64,000 nt of DNA from Hygrophila difformis (lineage: Eukaryota > Streptophyta > Magnoliopsida > Lamiales > Acanthaceae), in the NCBI GenBank assembly GCA_030278955.1, contig JAOANR010000003.1, forward strand, positions 49,386,902-49,450,901, in the 5' to 3' direction. Position numbers and translations under genes: made by a program. This document shows, piece after piece, positions 21,070-33,700 of this stretch; position 1 is the stretch's first letter; every line of letters begins with the position of its first letter. The notes under the pieces are model-generated. The model searched no databases. It worked only from the letters and a program-made list of their open reading frames with translations, and was not told the origin of the DNA.

Positions 21070-22274
21070 CGTTCAAGTGGAGAAAAAAAATGAATCCCGA
21101 TTCTAGGATAAGTTGGAAAGGGTAAAATGGGTAGATGTTTATTGTGTGCCCTAATCCTGGTGTGTTTTTGTGTGTTTGAAGTAAAATATTGAGTATATAT
21201 AACATGAGTCTTCTAACAAATCTCAAATCAATGTAAGGATACTGATACCTAGGCTAGGGTTTGACATATTAAAACATTATCGGATTGATCTGTGTCGCTA
21301 CCGAAACTAAGACCTGACCCAACCCGAAAAACAAAAATGGACCCGATACAGACCTGAGATCGAATCGAGCTCAACAGGTTTGGTTCGGATCGGTTCTCAT
21401 GTACATTGGCTCCGATTGCCATCCCTAGGAAGCAACACGCTATAGTCTCGCCCTTACACTAAAGTTGCACCCTTACAAAACGTGACTTATGCTTTGTGAT
21501 TTGTGAATTTACTTGGATTAAAAATTACAAGGAAAAAAAAAAACAACAACGATTTTGGGTAGGGGTGGGCATGGTTCGGATACTCGAGTTTTTTCAGGTA
21601 CTAGATTTTTTCACCCGGTACGCATCGGTGTTGAACTAATATGACGATATAAAATGTGAATATATATATATTTTTTAATTACATAAGCTTCAAAGTTTTT
21701 TGCTTAAATAGTGGTTGAATGCATGCAACAAAAATTTAAAGTAAACCTACAACCAGGTGGAAATAATATAAAATAAATTATTTTTACTATTAGAAAACTA
21801 AATATATAGAGTTTGCTTTCATATCTACAACGAGAGCAAGTGAAAAATAAATACCCTTTAACTATTCAAAATGAGAAAAAGTTATATTTTTACATTATTA
21901 AGGTTCTAAAAAAATATTATTTTACCTCCTAATATGTTGTACATTTTGACTATTATCCCTAAAGTTTTTAAAAAATATTATTTATACTTTTTTGTTATCT
22001 TTTCATCATTTTTTTTATTAGCATCTTTTCATCATTTAAAACTTATATTTTATTAAGTAACGTGTTTTAAATTTTTATTGTGATTAGTTTTTATGCACTT
22101 ATCTTTAATTTTATAAAGTAATTCTTTTTACACTACTCCGAATTTCATATACTTCTAATCTATACATTTTTATTTTATATTGAAATAGATATATATTATT
22201 GGATAAATATACATTTTTATTTTATATTGAATAGATAAAGATTACTGGATGAAGGATATTATTTCTAAGCTATA
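21070..22274. other. AT-rich intergenic, no gene
   Basis: Contains GGTTCGGATCGG-type words (21370-21400 and 21570-21620) common in hAT-derived plant repeats, then very AT-rich sequence. No coding region found. Confidence 0.5.
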
Positions 22275-23666
22275 TCTATATAATAAATCCTGAATACTTT
22301 TTTGTCTGTTCACACTCTATTGCCCTTATTAATTTTAATTTATAATTCTTAATTTTAAGGGGTTAATCAGTCATTACATACTTATTTTTTGATCAACGCT
22401 GATTAATTCTACTTTATTGCCATGTCATCAATTTTTTAAAATCCTAAATTATCATTCAAATTAAATATCATTAATAGAACCCTAATCCTAAATTTCCTAC
22501 TTCAATTGTGCTCCGTCCACCCCTCCCACATTCCTTCCGAGGTTTCTTCATGTCCCCTCCGCTTTTCCTAAATTGCTCGCCTTCTCATAGGACTCGAATT
22601 GTCTGATCGCCCTTTCCCCACATTCCAACATCTTTTCCACGACTTCCTTCTAATCTATCGTTCTTCCTCATGGTAGTTCTTCAATTTTGTGTCCTTCCCT
22701 GTCGTCTCCAATCCATTAGCTACTAATCTGTTGTTCTTCTTCATCTTCGTGGTACTCCCTCAATTTGTGCCCTAATTCCCAATCTTTTCCACTTCCGTTC
22801 CGCCATACTCAGCATAATTCTGTGGCCGAGAGATCACTGAACAGTGAGAATTGCTAAAAACACTCACAACTCCAAACCCGATTTCGGTAAGACATGAGGA
22901 GATAGTTTCTTCATGAATTCCTATTTCTCTTTGTGGGTTTGGATTTTCAAATGCCAAAAGGATTTAATTAGGGAATTGATTAAGCCTCAGGCCATATTTG
23001 TTCTTCGTTAGCTTTGCCAATGATTCTCGAATTCTAGCATATATGTTTATTTGTGAGTATATTTGGATTTTTTTAATGCTTTACATTATAACCGAATTAT
23101 GTGGAAATCTAAACTTGGATTATATTCTTAGTTGGATTATATTCTGACACATTGCTCTTTCTCTATAGATTTGTGCTTTTATTGTCGCTATAGTCACTGC
23201 ATATGTATTTGATTTCGATTTTTTAATGAGCATGCGTGATGTTGGTGGAATTGGAGTGTCAATGATGCTATTTGATATTGCTCACTACATGCCTACAGAA
23301 TGCCATGAAAATCCTTTTGTGGGTTCGAAGTAAAGGGAAAGGGAAAGGGAAAGGGAAAGGGAATAAAGATTCAATTTTTGTTTTCCCCACTTAAGTATGC
23401 TCAATTTATAGCTTAGCTTAAGGATTTGTGCTGTGTATGAATTAATCAAATGTTGTTTGACCAACAATCCTATTTGTTCTTATCCATGCTTCGAATTTAC
23501 TATATATTTATTTGTTTCTGTCTTTTAATTGCATACTGCATTTGTGCAACCATACAACTTCAGGGGCAAGACATGCATGAAACATATCTATAAGTATATT
23601 GAGAGACATATCCATGCTGCATGAGCCATGAGCATATAGAATCAATGCTAAAAGTTGAAGAGAAAT
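22275..23666 (+). mobile_element. Helitron-like 5' end and body, 3' end not found
   Basis: A|TCTATATAATAAATCC at 22275 has the 5' TC start preceded by A that Helitrons show, and its first 60 bp resemble a second copy near 23,690 (TATAATAAATC then TGAATACTTTTT). No hairpin plus CTAG could be matched to it. A C/T-rich stretch at 22500-22760 may be captured 5'-exon sequence. Confidence 0.35.
23335..23361. repeat. (GGGAAA)n microsatellite
   Basis: About four and a half uninterrupted GGGAAA units. Confidence 0.95.
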
Positions 23667-24363
23667 CTCCTACTACATATATATATATAATAAATCATGA
23701 ATACTTTTTGGCATGTGCCCGTGTTGTCCTTTTTACAAATAATTCAATCTTTTTAATTTTAATGTGATGTCATAGAACTTGATTTATATGCTTCTTACTT
23801 TATCAGTACAAGAACATCATGCATTGCATCCATTCTAAAGAAATAAGAATGGTCAATTAATATACAAAGTAGAAGACTTGCCTGGTTTAGATGCTCTACA
23901 TACTTGAAACTTTTGACAATTTCCGTCCCACGAGCTTTTTCTAAAATATACCAGGTTAGATTTATTAAATGAAAAGCGTTATGATTCACGGGAAAGGGTT
24001 TAGGGATACATCAAGATTATTAGTCTTTTTATTACTCAAGTGTGGTGCGTTGGTTTCAAATGGCGCTGTGGTCCTCTCTATCATGGAATGTTGACAAATC
24101 TCATGGCATAGCCGGGATAGGTTGACCTTCAGTCTGTCACACTGAGGATCCCCGGCAGATATGCCATGATACTTCTCATCAGTTCTTGCCATAAGAGTTC
24201 CTGCCATGAAACTTTTTGACAGATTCCCACTACATGAGTATTTTCCAAAAAAATCATGATCCTGGTTTAGGTTTTATTTAATGAAACCAATTTATGATGG
24301 CGGTGTTGTGATTAGGGATATATTTATAAGTAGTCATGTTTTTATTGCTCGTGTTTAAGAAAC
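23667..24363 (+). mobile_element. second Helitron-like 5' end, truncated
   Basis: TCCTACTACATATATATATA followed by ATAATAAATCATGAATAC resembles the 22275 terminus over about 40 bp. A minus-strand frame near 23986-24207 is not recognised. No 3' terminus found. Confidence 0.3.
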
Positions 24364-26831
24364 TGTGCCCCCGAAAGCGCACGGTGTCAAAAATTGCAGT
24401 AATTTATAGTAAGACCGGATCGTTCACTGGAGGATGTGCGATAGAAGCAGGTCCCACGTCGTTTTACTAGATTTTCCATTCGTATTGCTCAATAGGTTTG
24501 AAAGGTGATTAATAACTACTGACATGAATTTAAATTAGATCTCGAAAGCAGTTAAATTAATCTACAAAGCAAATGAATCTATTCTAGAAAACGGATCAAA
24601 ATTATTCTAGGAATGCAGTAAACATTATCTACGAAAGCAGGGAAAAGGTGCATTGTGCCAACCGTGAAGTTGAGTCACAATGTAGACAGAAGGGACAGGA
24701 AGAAAAGAATGAAAATTGGACAAGAGTGAGATACAGCAATATTAAACTTCCATTTTTATACGCAGATCTTTGTTTGGGATAATTCTATCAGATAGCTAAT
24801 TCTCATGCTCTCAATAAGGCTTTCCCTTTAACAGACAGGTACTTGCAATATGAGTTTACATGTTCTTAAGACCGCAAATTCTAAGATACCACAGATTCGT
24901 AACTGCCCTGGCCTGGGTGTGTTACTTCATCTGTGGTGAAAAAGCAACACCCGGCACATCATTTATTGAAATGCCAAGTACCACTATCATTCTCCCATGT
25001 CACACCCAAAGATTTGAATTCAGCCCTAAACTATCCCTTAACTGTCAATCCTAGTAGCAGTTACACAACTCTCAATACAACCGAGTGACCTCTAATGAAA
25101 GCGGTTAAAAGAAAGCGGTAAAGAAAGCATTTAAAACCTATCACTCGAAGGTTTTGAAAATCTGACCCTGGTAGTAAAAGACAGCTCCCCATCAGAATGA
25201 AGGAGTATGGATCAAGAATTCCCGGCTCTCAGTGAACCACTAGTGTGTTCACTTCCTTCCGGGTGATTATGAGATACAAACTAATGAAACGAACTAATAA
25301 ATTAGTTCGTTCCGGATGCACTCACTCAGGACTCAAAAGTAGGCTTTAGCAGAAGAGGATAGCAGTTGAAAGAAAACTCAACCCTATCTTGGAAAATAAC
25401 CAAGGCCTGGATGATGTTCCTCTAAGATTATTTACTACACTGTATTTGAATCCAAGTGGACCCCATCTCGGTGTAGGACTTAATCTTACATTTCCATCAA
25501 CCAGCAATTTTTGGAAAATAATGGATTTGAAAATCATTCCCTGTCAGGTACTAGACTCTCAGTTAAAACACAGACCCTTTCAGTCTAGGCGAGACCTAAT
25601 CGCTGAATCTGCTTCTTAATTTCCCAAAATACAACCCTTGACAGAATATGAATTAGTCATAACTGAAGAATTTATCCCTTACTCAGATCCGGATTTTATA
25701 AAGAGGTTTTTGTTGGAAATTTATAAAGCAATATCTGTTTAAGATCTAGACTTCTATTGTCCAAGGGAAGGATCCCAAAATAAGTACAGACCACAATAGT
25801 ATATAATATTATCATGCATAAAGATATATGGAAGTGTAAAATTAATTGACCCAAAATATAAATGCGGGTCTAAACAGAAGGTGAAACACAGAATGAAGTG
25901 GTCAAGGGACCAAAGTAATGGCAGAATAATCAGGTGGACTGTAAACATCTACTGTCCAATTTCCTAATCACTCGGATGGAGCGAATTTAGACTGCTTAGA
26001 CCCTATAATGGTGGTGTCAACACCAGTTGGGCCTCCACTGTCTGTGAATTCGGATAAAAACCTACATGCTTCCCTTCTATAATGATCATCAGTTGGCATT
26101 GACTGATGCCAACTGACTCCCAGTACGGATTGGGATTCAGGTTTGGAAATTAAGATAATAAAAATAAAACTGTATCTGGATGGGAGTCAGCCGAGCAGCT
26201 ATTATAACCCCGGATGGGCGAACCGCCAAGGCTTCCACTGACAGCCATCCAGACCATGCATAATAACAATTAGTAACTAATACCCAGAATACGAGCTAGT
26301 TATCCATGAGGGAGTACCCGCCAACATTAGTCTGATGTATTCTTTACTAATGGTTCCACACAACACACGAAGACAAAATAAATAATAAATAAAAGAAGAT
26401 CCCTTGTATGAGAGACATTGGTTTCTCATGCAAGGTTGTGGATTGGGTCCACAATTGATGGTCTTAAATAATCCTTCCTACCATAATTAATTACAGTCCA
26501 GATTATCTGTTTAAACCATCGAGATTTTGTTTATACAAGAATGTTTTAATGGCAATTGAACAAAGGTCCTTTAGTCATAATGATTATTGAAGTTTGATTA
26601 TTGCTAATCTCAATCTTTAATCATTGATGAGTCAAGGGTTCAATCAGTTAAGTGATGCAAATGGAGAATCAAAATTTGGGCAGCATAACACCCTATATTG
26701 CAATTCCAGAATGTTACATCCTAACCCGTGGGGTTATGATGTGAGTGTTGCAATATAAAATAGGGAGAGAATGAAGTTTGTTTGAGATTAAATAGAGGGA
26801 GAGGAACCCTTGTCGCGATATCATAAATTTT

Positions 26832-27338
26832 GTCGCGGACCGAGATCCGCGACATGGACATCCCGACAAGTTTTTAGAATTTTTGGCAGCATAACGCCTC
26901 TTTGTCGCTATGCAAGATTTTGTCGCGGAACGTGGTTCCGCGACAAGAGTGACATCGCGACAAAGTGTTTTCATAAAATTTTAAAGCATTTGAACCTTTG
27001 TCGCTATGCATGGAAATTTTGTCGCGGAACGTGGTTCCGCGACAAGGTGTTCCGCGACAAGGTGTTCAAAGATCAAGGAACATGGCATAATTTTTCTGTC
27101 TCAGAATGGGATTTTGTCGCGGAACGTGGCTCCGCGACAAGATGATTCCGCGACAAAAAGCCATGAAGACAAAATGCAAGAGTTTGGCTCCTTTGTCGCT
27201 ATGCATGAACAGTTTTGTCGCGGAACGTGGCTCCGCGACAAGGTATTCCGCGACAAAGGGTTTTAAATTATGGAGACAAGTGTCTTGAAACACCTTGGTC
27301 GCGTAACAGCCATTTTGTCGCGGAACGTGGTTCCGCGC
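26832..27338. repeat. array of six GTCGCGG...CCGCGAC palindromes, period 90-101 bp
   Basis: Palindromes start at 26832, 26922, 27021, 27116, 27217 and 27317. Most read GTCGCGGAACGTGG plus T/C plus TCCGCGAC; the last has decayed to CGCGCC. Several are preceded by TTTGTCGCTATGCA and followed by an extra half-site (TTCCGCGACAA). Confidence 0.92.
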
Positions 27339-28094
27339 CAGAAGGCGGTTGGCGCCCAAGGTGGTTCAGGACAAAAGTCAGAAAAAGCAGAAATGAACAG
27401 TGGCATGCAAACAGCGTGATCTCACCCTATTTCAGATCAAAAAGCTATTCTAAGCTAAAAATAAGCAAGAAACATTCAAAATAAAGAAGAACATGCTTAA
27501 ACAAAAATAACAAGGATGGGCAGAATATTAAAATAAAGCAGGAGTCCTAATCTAGGGTTTGATCACACATCCACACAGCATTATCCATAATATGCCAGCA
27601 GTAAACATAAAAATAACAAAATGGGGGTTAAATGACCCCAAAATGAAAAAGAAAGCATAAATCCATGGGGTGTGAGACCCATTTCATGATTTGGGACACA
27701 AATGATGAATGTTTTCCCATATTATTGAAGAGGTATTGTTAATACCCATGATTTGGGTATTACAAACCCTAAAACAAGAGTTTAGAAACCAAAACATGGT
27801 ATAAAAATGGCTATCTAAGCAACTGTGAACAGTAAAACACTAAACTAAGCTACACTAAGAGCAAAAATTAAATAATACATGAAAATAAACCTAAACTACT
27901 CTATCTAAGGAAGAACTCCTAAGCTTGCCTGCAAGAGCTCTACAAGAATCTTAATCTCTTCACTGGCCAACCCTTAGCTCATGGGAGACACCTCATATTT
28001 ATAGAAGTGTAACCCTAAGCCCATGGGCCTTGATTCTAGCCCATTGTGTCTTAAGACATCACACACATCACAGCTTTGTCTCGGAGCATCAAGT

Positions 28095-28322
28095 TGGTCG
28101 CGGAACACACTGCATGTGGCAAGGCTTCTCGACTGGGTCTTGTGTCTCTATTTGTGCATCTTGGTCGCGGAACATGCCTTTGTCGCGGAGCATGCCATCG
28201 CGACAAAGGTCATCGCGCCAAGGGGCTTGGCTGGTCTCCTGTTCATTTGGGCCACTTGGTCGCGGAACATGCCTTTGTCGCGGAACACTGCATCGCGCCA
28301 AGGGGCGTCCGCGACAAAGGTC
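28095..28322. repeat. second cluster of GTCGCGGAACA half-sites
   Basis: GGTCGCGGAACATGCC followed by TTTGTCGCGGA occurs twice (near 28162 and 28258), each ending in an inverted CATCGCG/CCGCGACAAAGG. It is related to the array 750 bp upstream but arranged mostly as direct copies. Confidence 0.75.
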
Positions 28323-28623
28323 TTCCTGGGCCTGCTGGATTGGGCAAGATGGGCCGAAAATATTCTTTTTGTGGCCTTTTCTATCTTTTTCCCATCTTTT
28401 TGTTTCATTTTCTTTTTCTCATGTTTTTAGATTTTTCTAACATAAATATGTAATAAAATTACATATTTATGTCTTTTTCACACCAGCTTATTATTTTTAC
28501 AATTATGCATAAATTAGTCCAATTCGACTGCTTTCTTACTTAATGTAAGACCGGAATGCGATCAAATGCCCGTTTAAGACACGGAAATGGATTGAAAATA
28601 ATGGTCATTTTTGGCCATTATCA

Positions 28624-29524
28624 ATACTCCATGTATTTTTCACAACCACCTCTTATTAGCTTTTTCAATCGTGAATAGATTGTTCAGTTACCTAGATGTT
28701 AGTGTGCCTTAGGCTTGCCTGCTCCATGTGATCACTTTTGACATAGTTCTTTTACGTACTACTTATTATATCTCTTTGAATCTAAATATTCTAGCTTGGC
28801 AATTACAGTATTTAATTTGTACTGAATCTCCATGCCCGTGCGCTAAAAAAAATTCTTTAATTAGATTTTTAACCTGTTGAAACCATTTCGAATATTGGAA
28901 TGGTATGGAAACTGGGATGTTTTCAAATTGTGATTTTCTAGAATTCTTCATTCTGTACAATACAGTTGAGTTCAATTTAGCAGTTACTCATAATTCTAGC
29001 CCACTGCTTTATATTTAGATGAAGGATTTAGCCCGGGTCGACCAGTGTAGCTCTACTACATAACTTCCATAAGCTTTAACCTAATTAATAAGCAATTTCA
29101 CGACCTTCTATCTATTTTTTTTTGATATTCTATTGAATGGTACTTTATTATGCTTTATGTTCTCCAATTTTATATCCTTATGAACTTTGACATTCCGTCA
29201 ACTATAAAATCTTGTGTTGTCTACAAAAATGTAATGCAGGTACTCCACGTGTAATGAGACTGACGTTAAATATTTCCCAATGAATATATATATATTTATT
29301 TAATAGGCAGAAACTGGTATTTAAGACTACATAATAATACTTCTGGTTAGTAAACAGATTCTTTAATGAAGCAAACTTCCACATTGTCAAAACTAACCCG
29401 ATGGTTGGTTCTCGTGCTGAATGTTGATAAAGTGTATGCTAGGTATTTAATAATGTATGTCTTGAATACTTAGGCTTGATATAATCATTTTACCTTGAAA
29501 AAGGATGTCGATATCTAATTGGTA
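28624..29524. other. AT-rich, no gene
   Basis: No coding or repeat structure identified up to the Helitron-1 terminus. Confidence 0.5.
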
Positions 29525-29553
29525 CTAGTCAGCCCACCCGCGGTACCCGCGGG
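29525..29553 (-). other. Helitron-1 3' terminus: CTAG plus hairpin
   Basis: CTAG at 29525-29528 is followed on the plus strand by TCAGCCCA and CCCGCGGTACCCGCGGG (29537-29553), a 7-bp GC stem with a three-base loop. This is the canonical Helitron terminator, read on the minus strand. The base outside is A on the plus strand (T on the element strand). Confidence 0.93.
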
Positions 29554-30029
29554 AATGTATGATTGGAAGTAATATCATTATACGTCCATACAAAAATATT
29601 ATGTATGAGTATAATAATTGGATCCTATAGTCAAAATATGATTTATGTGCCAGCATAATAAATGAGTAATTATATAAACCATCACAATATTATACGTGAA
29701 TTGGTATCGTCCGAAAACTATCAATTCCATAGAAAATGAATTGAAGTTGGACTTTCGTATATTTGATGCCGTGTCGTTCCATCTAGTTGATTCATTATTT
29801 TTTCCAATATTATTGATAGAAATAATTTAGCATTTGTAGATAATATGTTTTTTTTGGTGACATTTAAATAATATGTTTTATATTGCATTTAATAAAATAT
29901 ATATATATATATATATATTTAATGATGTAGAAAATTTACACTTCATTAGTAAGAGAAAAATAATGTCTTAAGTAAAACACCACATCGATATTTGGTTATA
30001 AAAGATAGAATACTTGTATAGATAAGATT

Positions 30030-30670
30030 TAATTACAGGACCAATTTCGCAATTATAGATAGACGAAAAAAATAAAAGGAAACGGACAGAATATTAAAAT
30101 TGGACGGAAAAGCCAACATCACGGGTTGCAATACACTTTGAAGATTTGATATCTAACTGATTGTAGTCAACATCGGATCATACATGTAAAATGCTAGTAA
30201 TATGATTATTCTCTTGGCAATATACTGTGACGTTAGAAGTAAGGAATATGTCTAGAAAATCACATCTAGTAGCGAACGAACGTACAACTTTACTCTTGCA
30301 GCCACAACAATTTTTTTTAAACACTTATTGATGACAACAAAATAAGTGCTTGTATTATATAAATGTAATTGCCAGTTAGGAGGAAAATGCACGGGAATTA
30401 TGGTGATGGAATGTGGCCAAAACTGATGCACTCATTCGGGGTTGTCAACGCCCCGTTCTAGTCATTAATAGTATCATATATGTCCTTCAATGTTCACTAA
30501 AATTATTAGTGTTCTAAATATGTAATAAAAAAAAAGAAGTTTTACCCAAATACAGTATATATATTCATTACTCAGAAATGCAATATCAAACAGTGGCATT
30601 CTATTGCCATGTTTGAAATATCTTTCACACAATAAATCCTTGTGAGTGAACTTCAAATTGGCCATAGATA
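30030..30670 (-). pseudogene. F-box family fragment B carried by Helitron-1
   Basis: Minus-strand similarity to F-box A exon 2 ([26 protein letters not shown]), a short intron of about 85 bp, and a degenerate exon 3 that keeps TAATTACAGGACCAATTT in its 3' flank, as in gene A. Similarity to gene A stops abruptly near 30670 within exon 2, about 60 bp before the RepHel stop codon. The F-box itself is absent and exon 3 has stops, so it cannot encode a working protein. It shows the intron as it looked without the insertion found in gene A. Confidence 0.8.
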
Positions 30671-30726
30671 CTTCAAATTGGTCAGTAAATTAATCGAAGC
30701 GAAGTATATCATAAAAACAAATGTCC

Positions 30727-33700
30727 TCAAATCTTCTGTAAAATTTCTCTATACACAACATTGAGAGTCATATTCTTTTCATCAGAATTATCCTTCTTTG
30801 GCAATAAAAATTTCAGACCGGAAGGCCTTATCACACGCGAAGCTGCAACATATAGTTGCCCGTGAGTGAAAACTCCATCCTTCAAGAAAACTCCAACATT
30901 TTGCAGAGATTGACCTTGGCTCTTGTTTATGGTCATAGCATAGGAAACAATTAGAGGAAACTGGCGTCTAACAAATTTAAACGGTATCCTATGGTCAGAG
31001 GATGTAAGACTCATTCGTGGGATCAACACTCTATCTCCACTTCGGTCGCCATTCAATACCTCACCCTCTAGTACATTTTTCCCCATTCTTGTTAAAACCA
31101 ATCTTGTTCCATTGCACAATCCGTGGACAGAATCAATATTTCTGAGCAGCATAACAGTGGTTCCTACTTTGAGAGTTAGTGAGTGAGCAGGCATGCCAGA
31201 ACATTCTATGGCATTCAGGAACTCTTGAGTGTGAATTGCAGAAAACGTTGAAGAACCACCATCAGAAGGAGAGGCAGTATCTGCACTGAGATATGTCCTG
31301 GATTCTTGATTGTTCAATGACATCATGTATGAGTTAATCGCTTCAACGGCCTTCAACGTGGGAGCAAGTATAGCTCGTTCTTTCAAATAACTTGAGTCAG
31401 ACATCAAACGATCAAAGGAAGGATAAATAGCAGAGACAATTGCACTTACAGGATCATCATTATAATGAATAATTAAATCAGAAGGAAGTTCAATCATGCC
31501 CAGACCATCATTATCTTTATTCAGGGACCCATCTCCTAGAGAACATAACCATTTCGAAAATACGTCTAGCTCTGATCTATCCTCTGGTGTAGATGTAGCT
31601 CGAAGCCTCATATTCTCGGTTAGCCTCATTACAGTGCAAAATTTCCATAGCCTCGAAGAATTTAAACTTGAATTCACAATTTGTTCCCTTGTACCCTTTG
31701 GAATTACAGGAAGAATTTGTCTGAAATCTCCACCAAAAACAATTGTTTTTCCACCAAATGGTACATTTATACTCTCACTATTTAGAGGCCTCATAATATC
31801 CCTGAGTGTTCGGTCCAATGCTTCAAAACAGTGTCTATGCGTCATTGGAGCTTCGTCCCAAATAATCAATTTTGCTTTTTGAATGAGACGTGCAAGTGGA
31901 GATTTTGGTGAAATTCCACACATAGAGTCTTCTGTAACCTCAATAGGTATTTTGAAACGTGAGTGCGCGGTTCTTCCTCCTGGAAGCAATAAGGCTGCAA
32001 TACCACTTGAAGCAACGCACAGAACAATTTCACCCTTTGATCTTAATGCAGCAGCCATACCATTCCAGACAAATGTTTTCCCAGTGCCTCCATAACCATA
32101 AAGGAAATATACACCACCCTTTCCTGTGTTGCAAGCATCCAAGACGGTATCATGAACCTTTAGCTGCTCAACTGTGCATTTTTCTAAAAAATTTTTATGT
32201 ATATCAAGCTGAGATGTATGATCATACGATAACTCATCCATTATAAGAACATCAGAATCATAACCCGAGTCTACTCCAGTCGGATAAGGAATATCAGGAA
32301 AATCCCGTAGGCTCATACCACCACGCTGTAGAGATTTCTCAATCTCAATCAAAATGAAGTTTTGTATCTCAGCTTCTCCTATGCCAGAATCTGGAAAAAA
32401 AAAGAAAATACATTATTTATGGATCAAATAAAATAAAAAAACGGAAAAATGAGACCAAATATACTGTTAGAACATTATATTGATCATTTAAGTAAAAAAG
32501 GTTATTTGTAACTTACGATTTTTATATGAAATATCATCAGACATGTAATGCCAGGATTTTGTCCAAAGATCACCGGGAGATGTTATAGAACACGACAAAA
32601 GTATGGAAACAAACAGATTTCTTAGGGTGACTGCGGAGGCCCAATGACTTGCCTCCTTCATTGCATCAACATATTCGCCATCGTCCTCTAGCAACCCTAA
32701 AGAATAGCAAGCATCTTTATATGATTCGTACTGGATGCCATCAATTTTTCGCAGATCCTGGAAACATTTTGGACCCTTCACAACATTGAGCAGACATCGC
32801 ATATAATACAATTCACCGGAGCGAGGATGAATGTAATTCATCCTCCCAACTGAAAAACCTTTCTGTCTGGGAACCCATTCTCTTAATTGATCCTTCCATA
32901 CAAATTTAGATGGAAACTCACTGTACGTCAATTCACTTGCTTCTGCATATTTAGAATTTGCTTTGAACCAAGCAAGAAATTGAGATTCCCTTATACGTGC
33001 TTGATCAACAACCGTAGAAATAGATGAATCTTCTGAGAAAACAACAGGCTGTTGTCCAGGTAGATGAAAACCAAGTCGTTCAACTGGTGGATTGCGATAG
33101 TGGACATCATACATGAACAATCTCCATGTAGCCTCGCATGCAGATATATATCTGAAATCAAAATAATTTTGCACCTCATCGGTTGTATCAGACGAAATGT
33201 CAATTCCAGAACTTTCGTAGAACGAACCCGTGACTCGATCATAACCTTTATGAACATACTTAAATAAGTATTTGATCGATCGACTTTGGTTGCACCATTC
33301 TACATTAATATGCGCACCATACTTCATGAGAAGATACCTGTTGTGTGGAACCACGTGCCGGTTATCAAATAAGAATCCATTTTTCTCAAGATTATTACCA
33401 TTATCACGACGTCTGTAAACAGGATATCCATCGTCATCTATAACTGTAGAATCAACAAAACGCTTGGGATAATACTTTGAGCATCGATCATTTATCATGC
33501 ACGATGCATTCTTAAATGCCGAACCACAGGGTCCATGAAGCATTAGATTACAAACAGCATCGTAGTATAAAGGATCGTCTTCTTTGTCTGGAAGTTCGGC
33601 TGAAATGATCTCATCAATCTTCTGAGGACTCTGAACATTATGTCCGCCATAAACGAACAATAATATATGAGCATGTGGTAATCCTCGCTTCTGAAATTCT

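Larger units (their letters stand above)
24364..28623 (-). repeat. 4.3-kb non-coding repeat, possibly a solo LTR
   Basis: It begins TGTGCCCCCGAAAGCGCACGG and ends TTTGGCCATTATCA on the plus strand, so it has TG...CA ends. Read on the minus strand it would begin TGATAATGGCCA. The two ends share a GTAAGACCGGA word (near 24,408 and 28,546). No protein domain is recognisable; many short frames in it read through the GTCGCGG palindromes. I could not find a matching 5-bp target duplication, so the solo-LTR reading is tentative. Confidence 0.35.

Noticed and set aside
21255..21436. hAT-like element with ends TAGGGTTTGACA and TAGGGATGGCAA
   Set aside because: The flanking 8 bp do not match (ACCTAGGC versus GGAAGCAA) and terminal similarity is weak.
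26714..28453. Overlapping frames with repeated RGTWxRDK-like peptides
   Set aside because: Produced by translation of the GTCGCGG palindromes in several frames; not a protein family.
31496..32246. Plus-strand frames inside the helicase gene
   Set aside because: Antisense shadows of RepHel.
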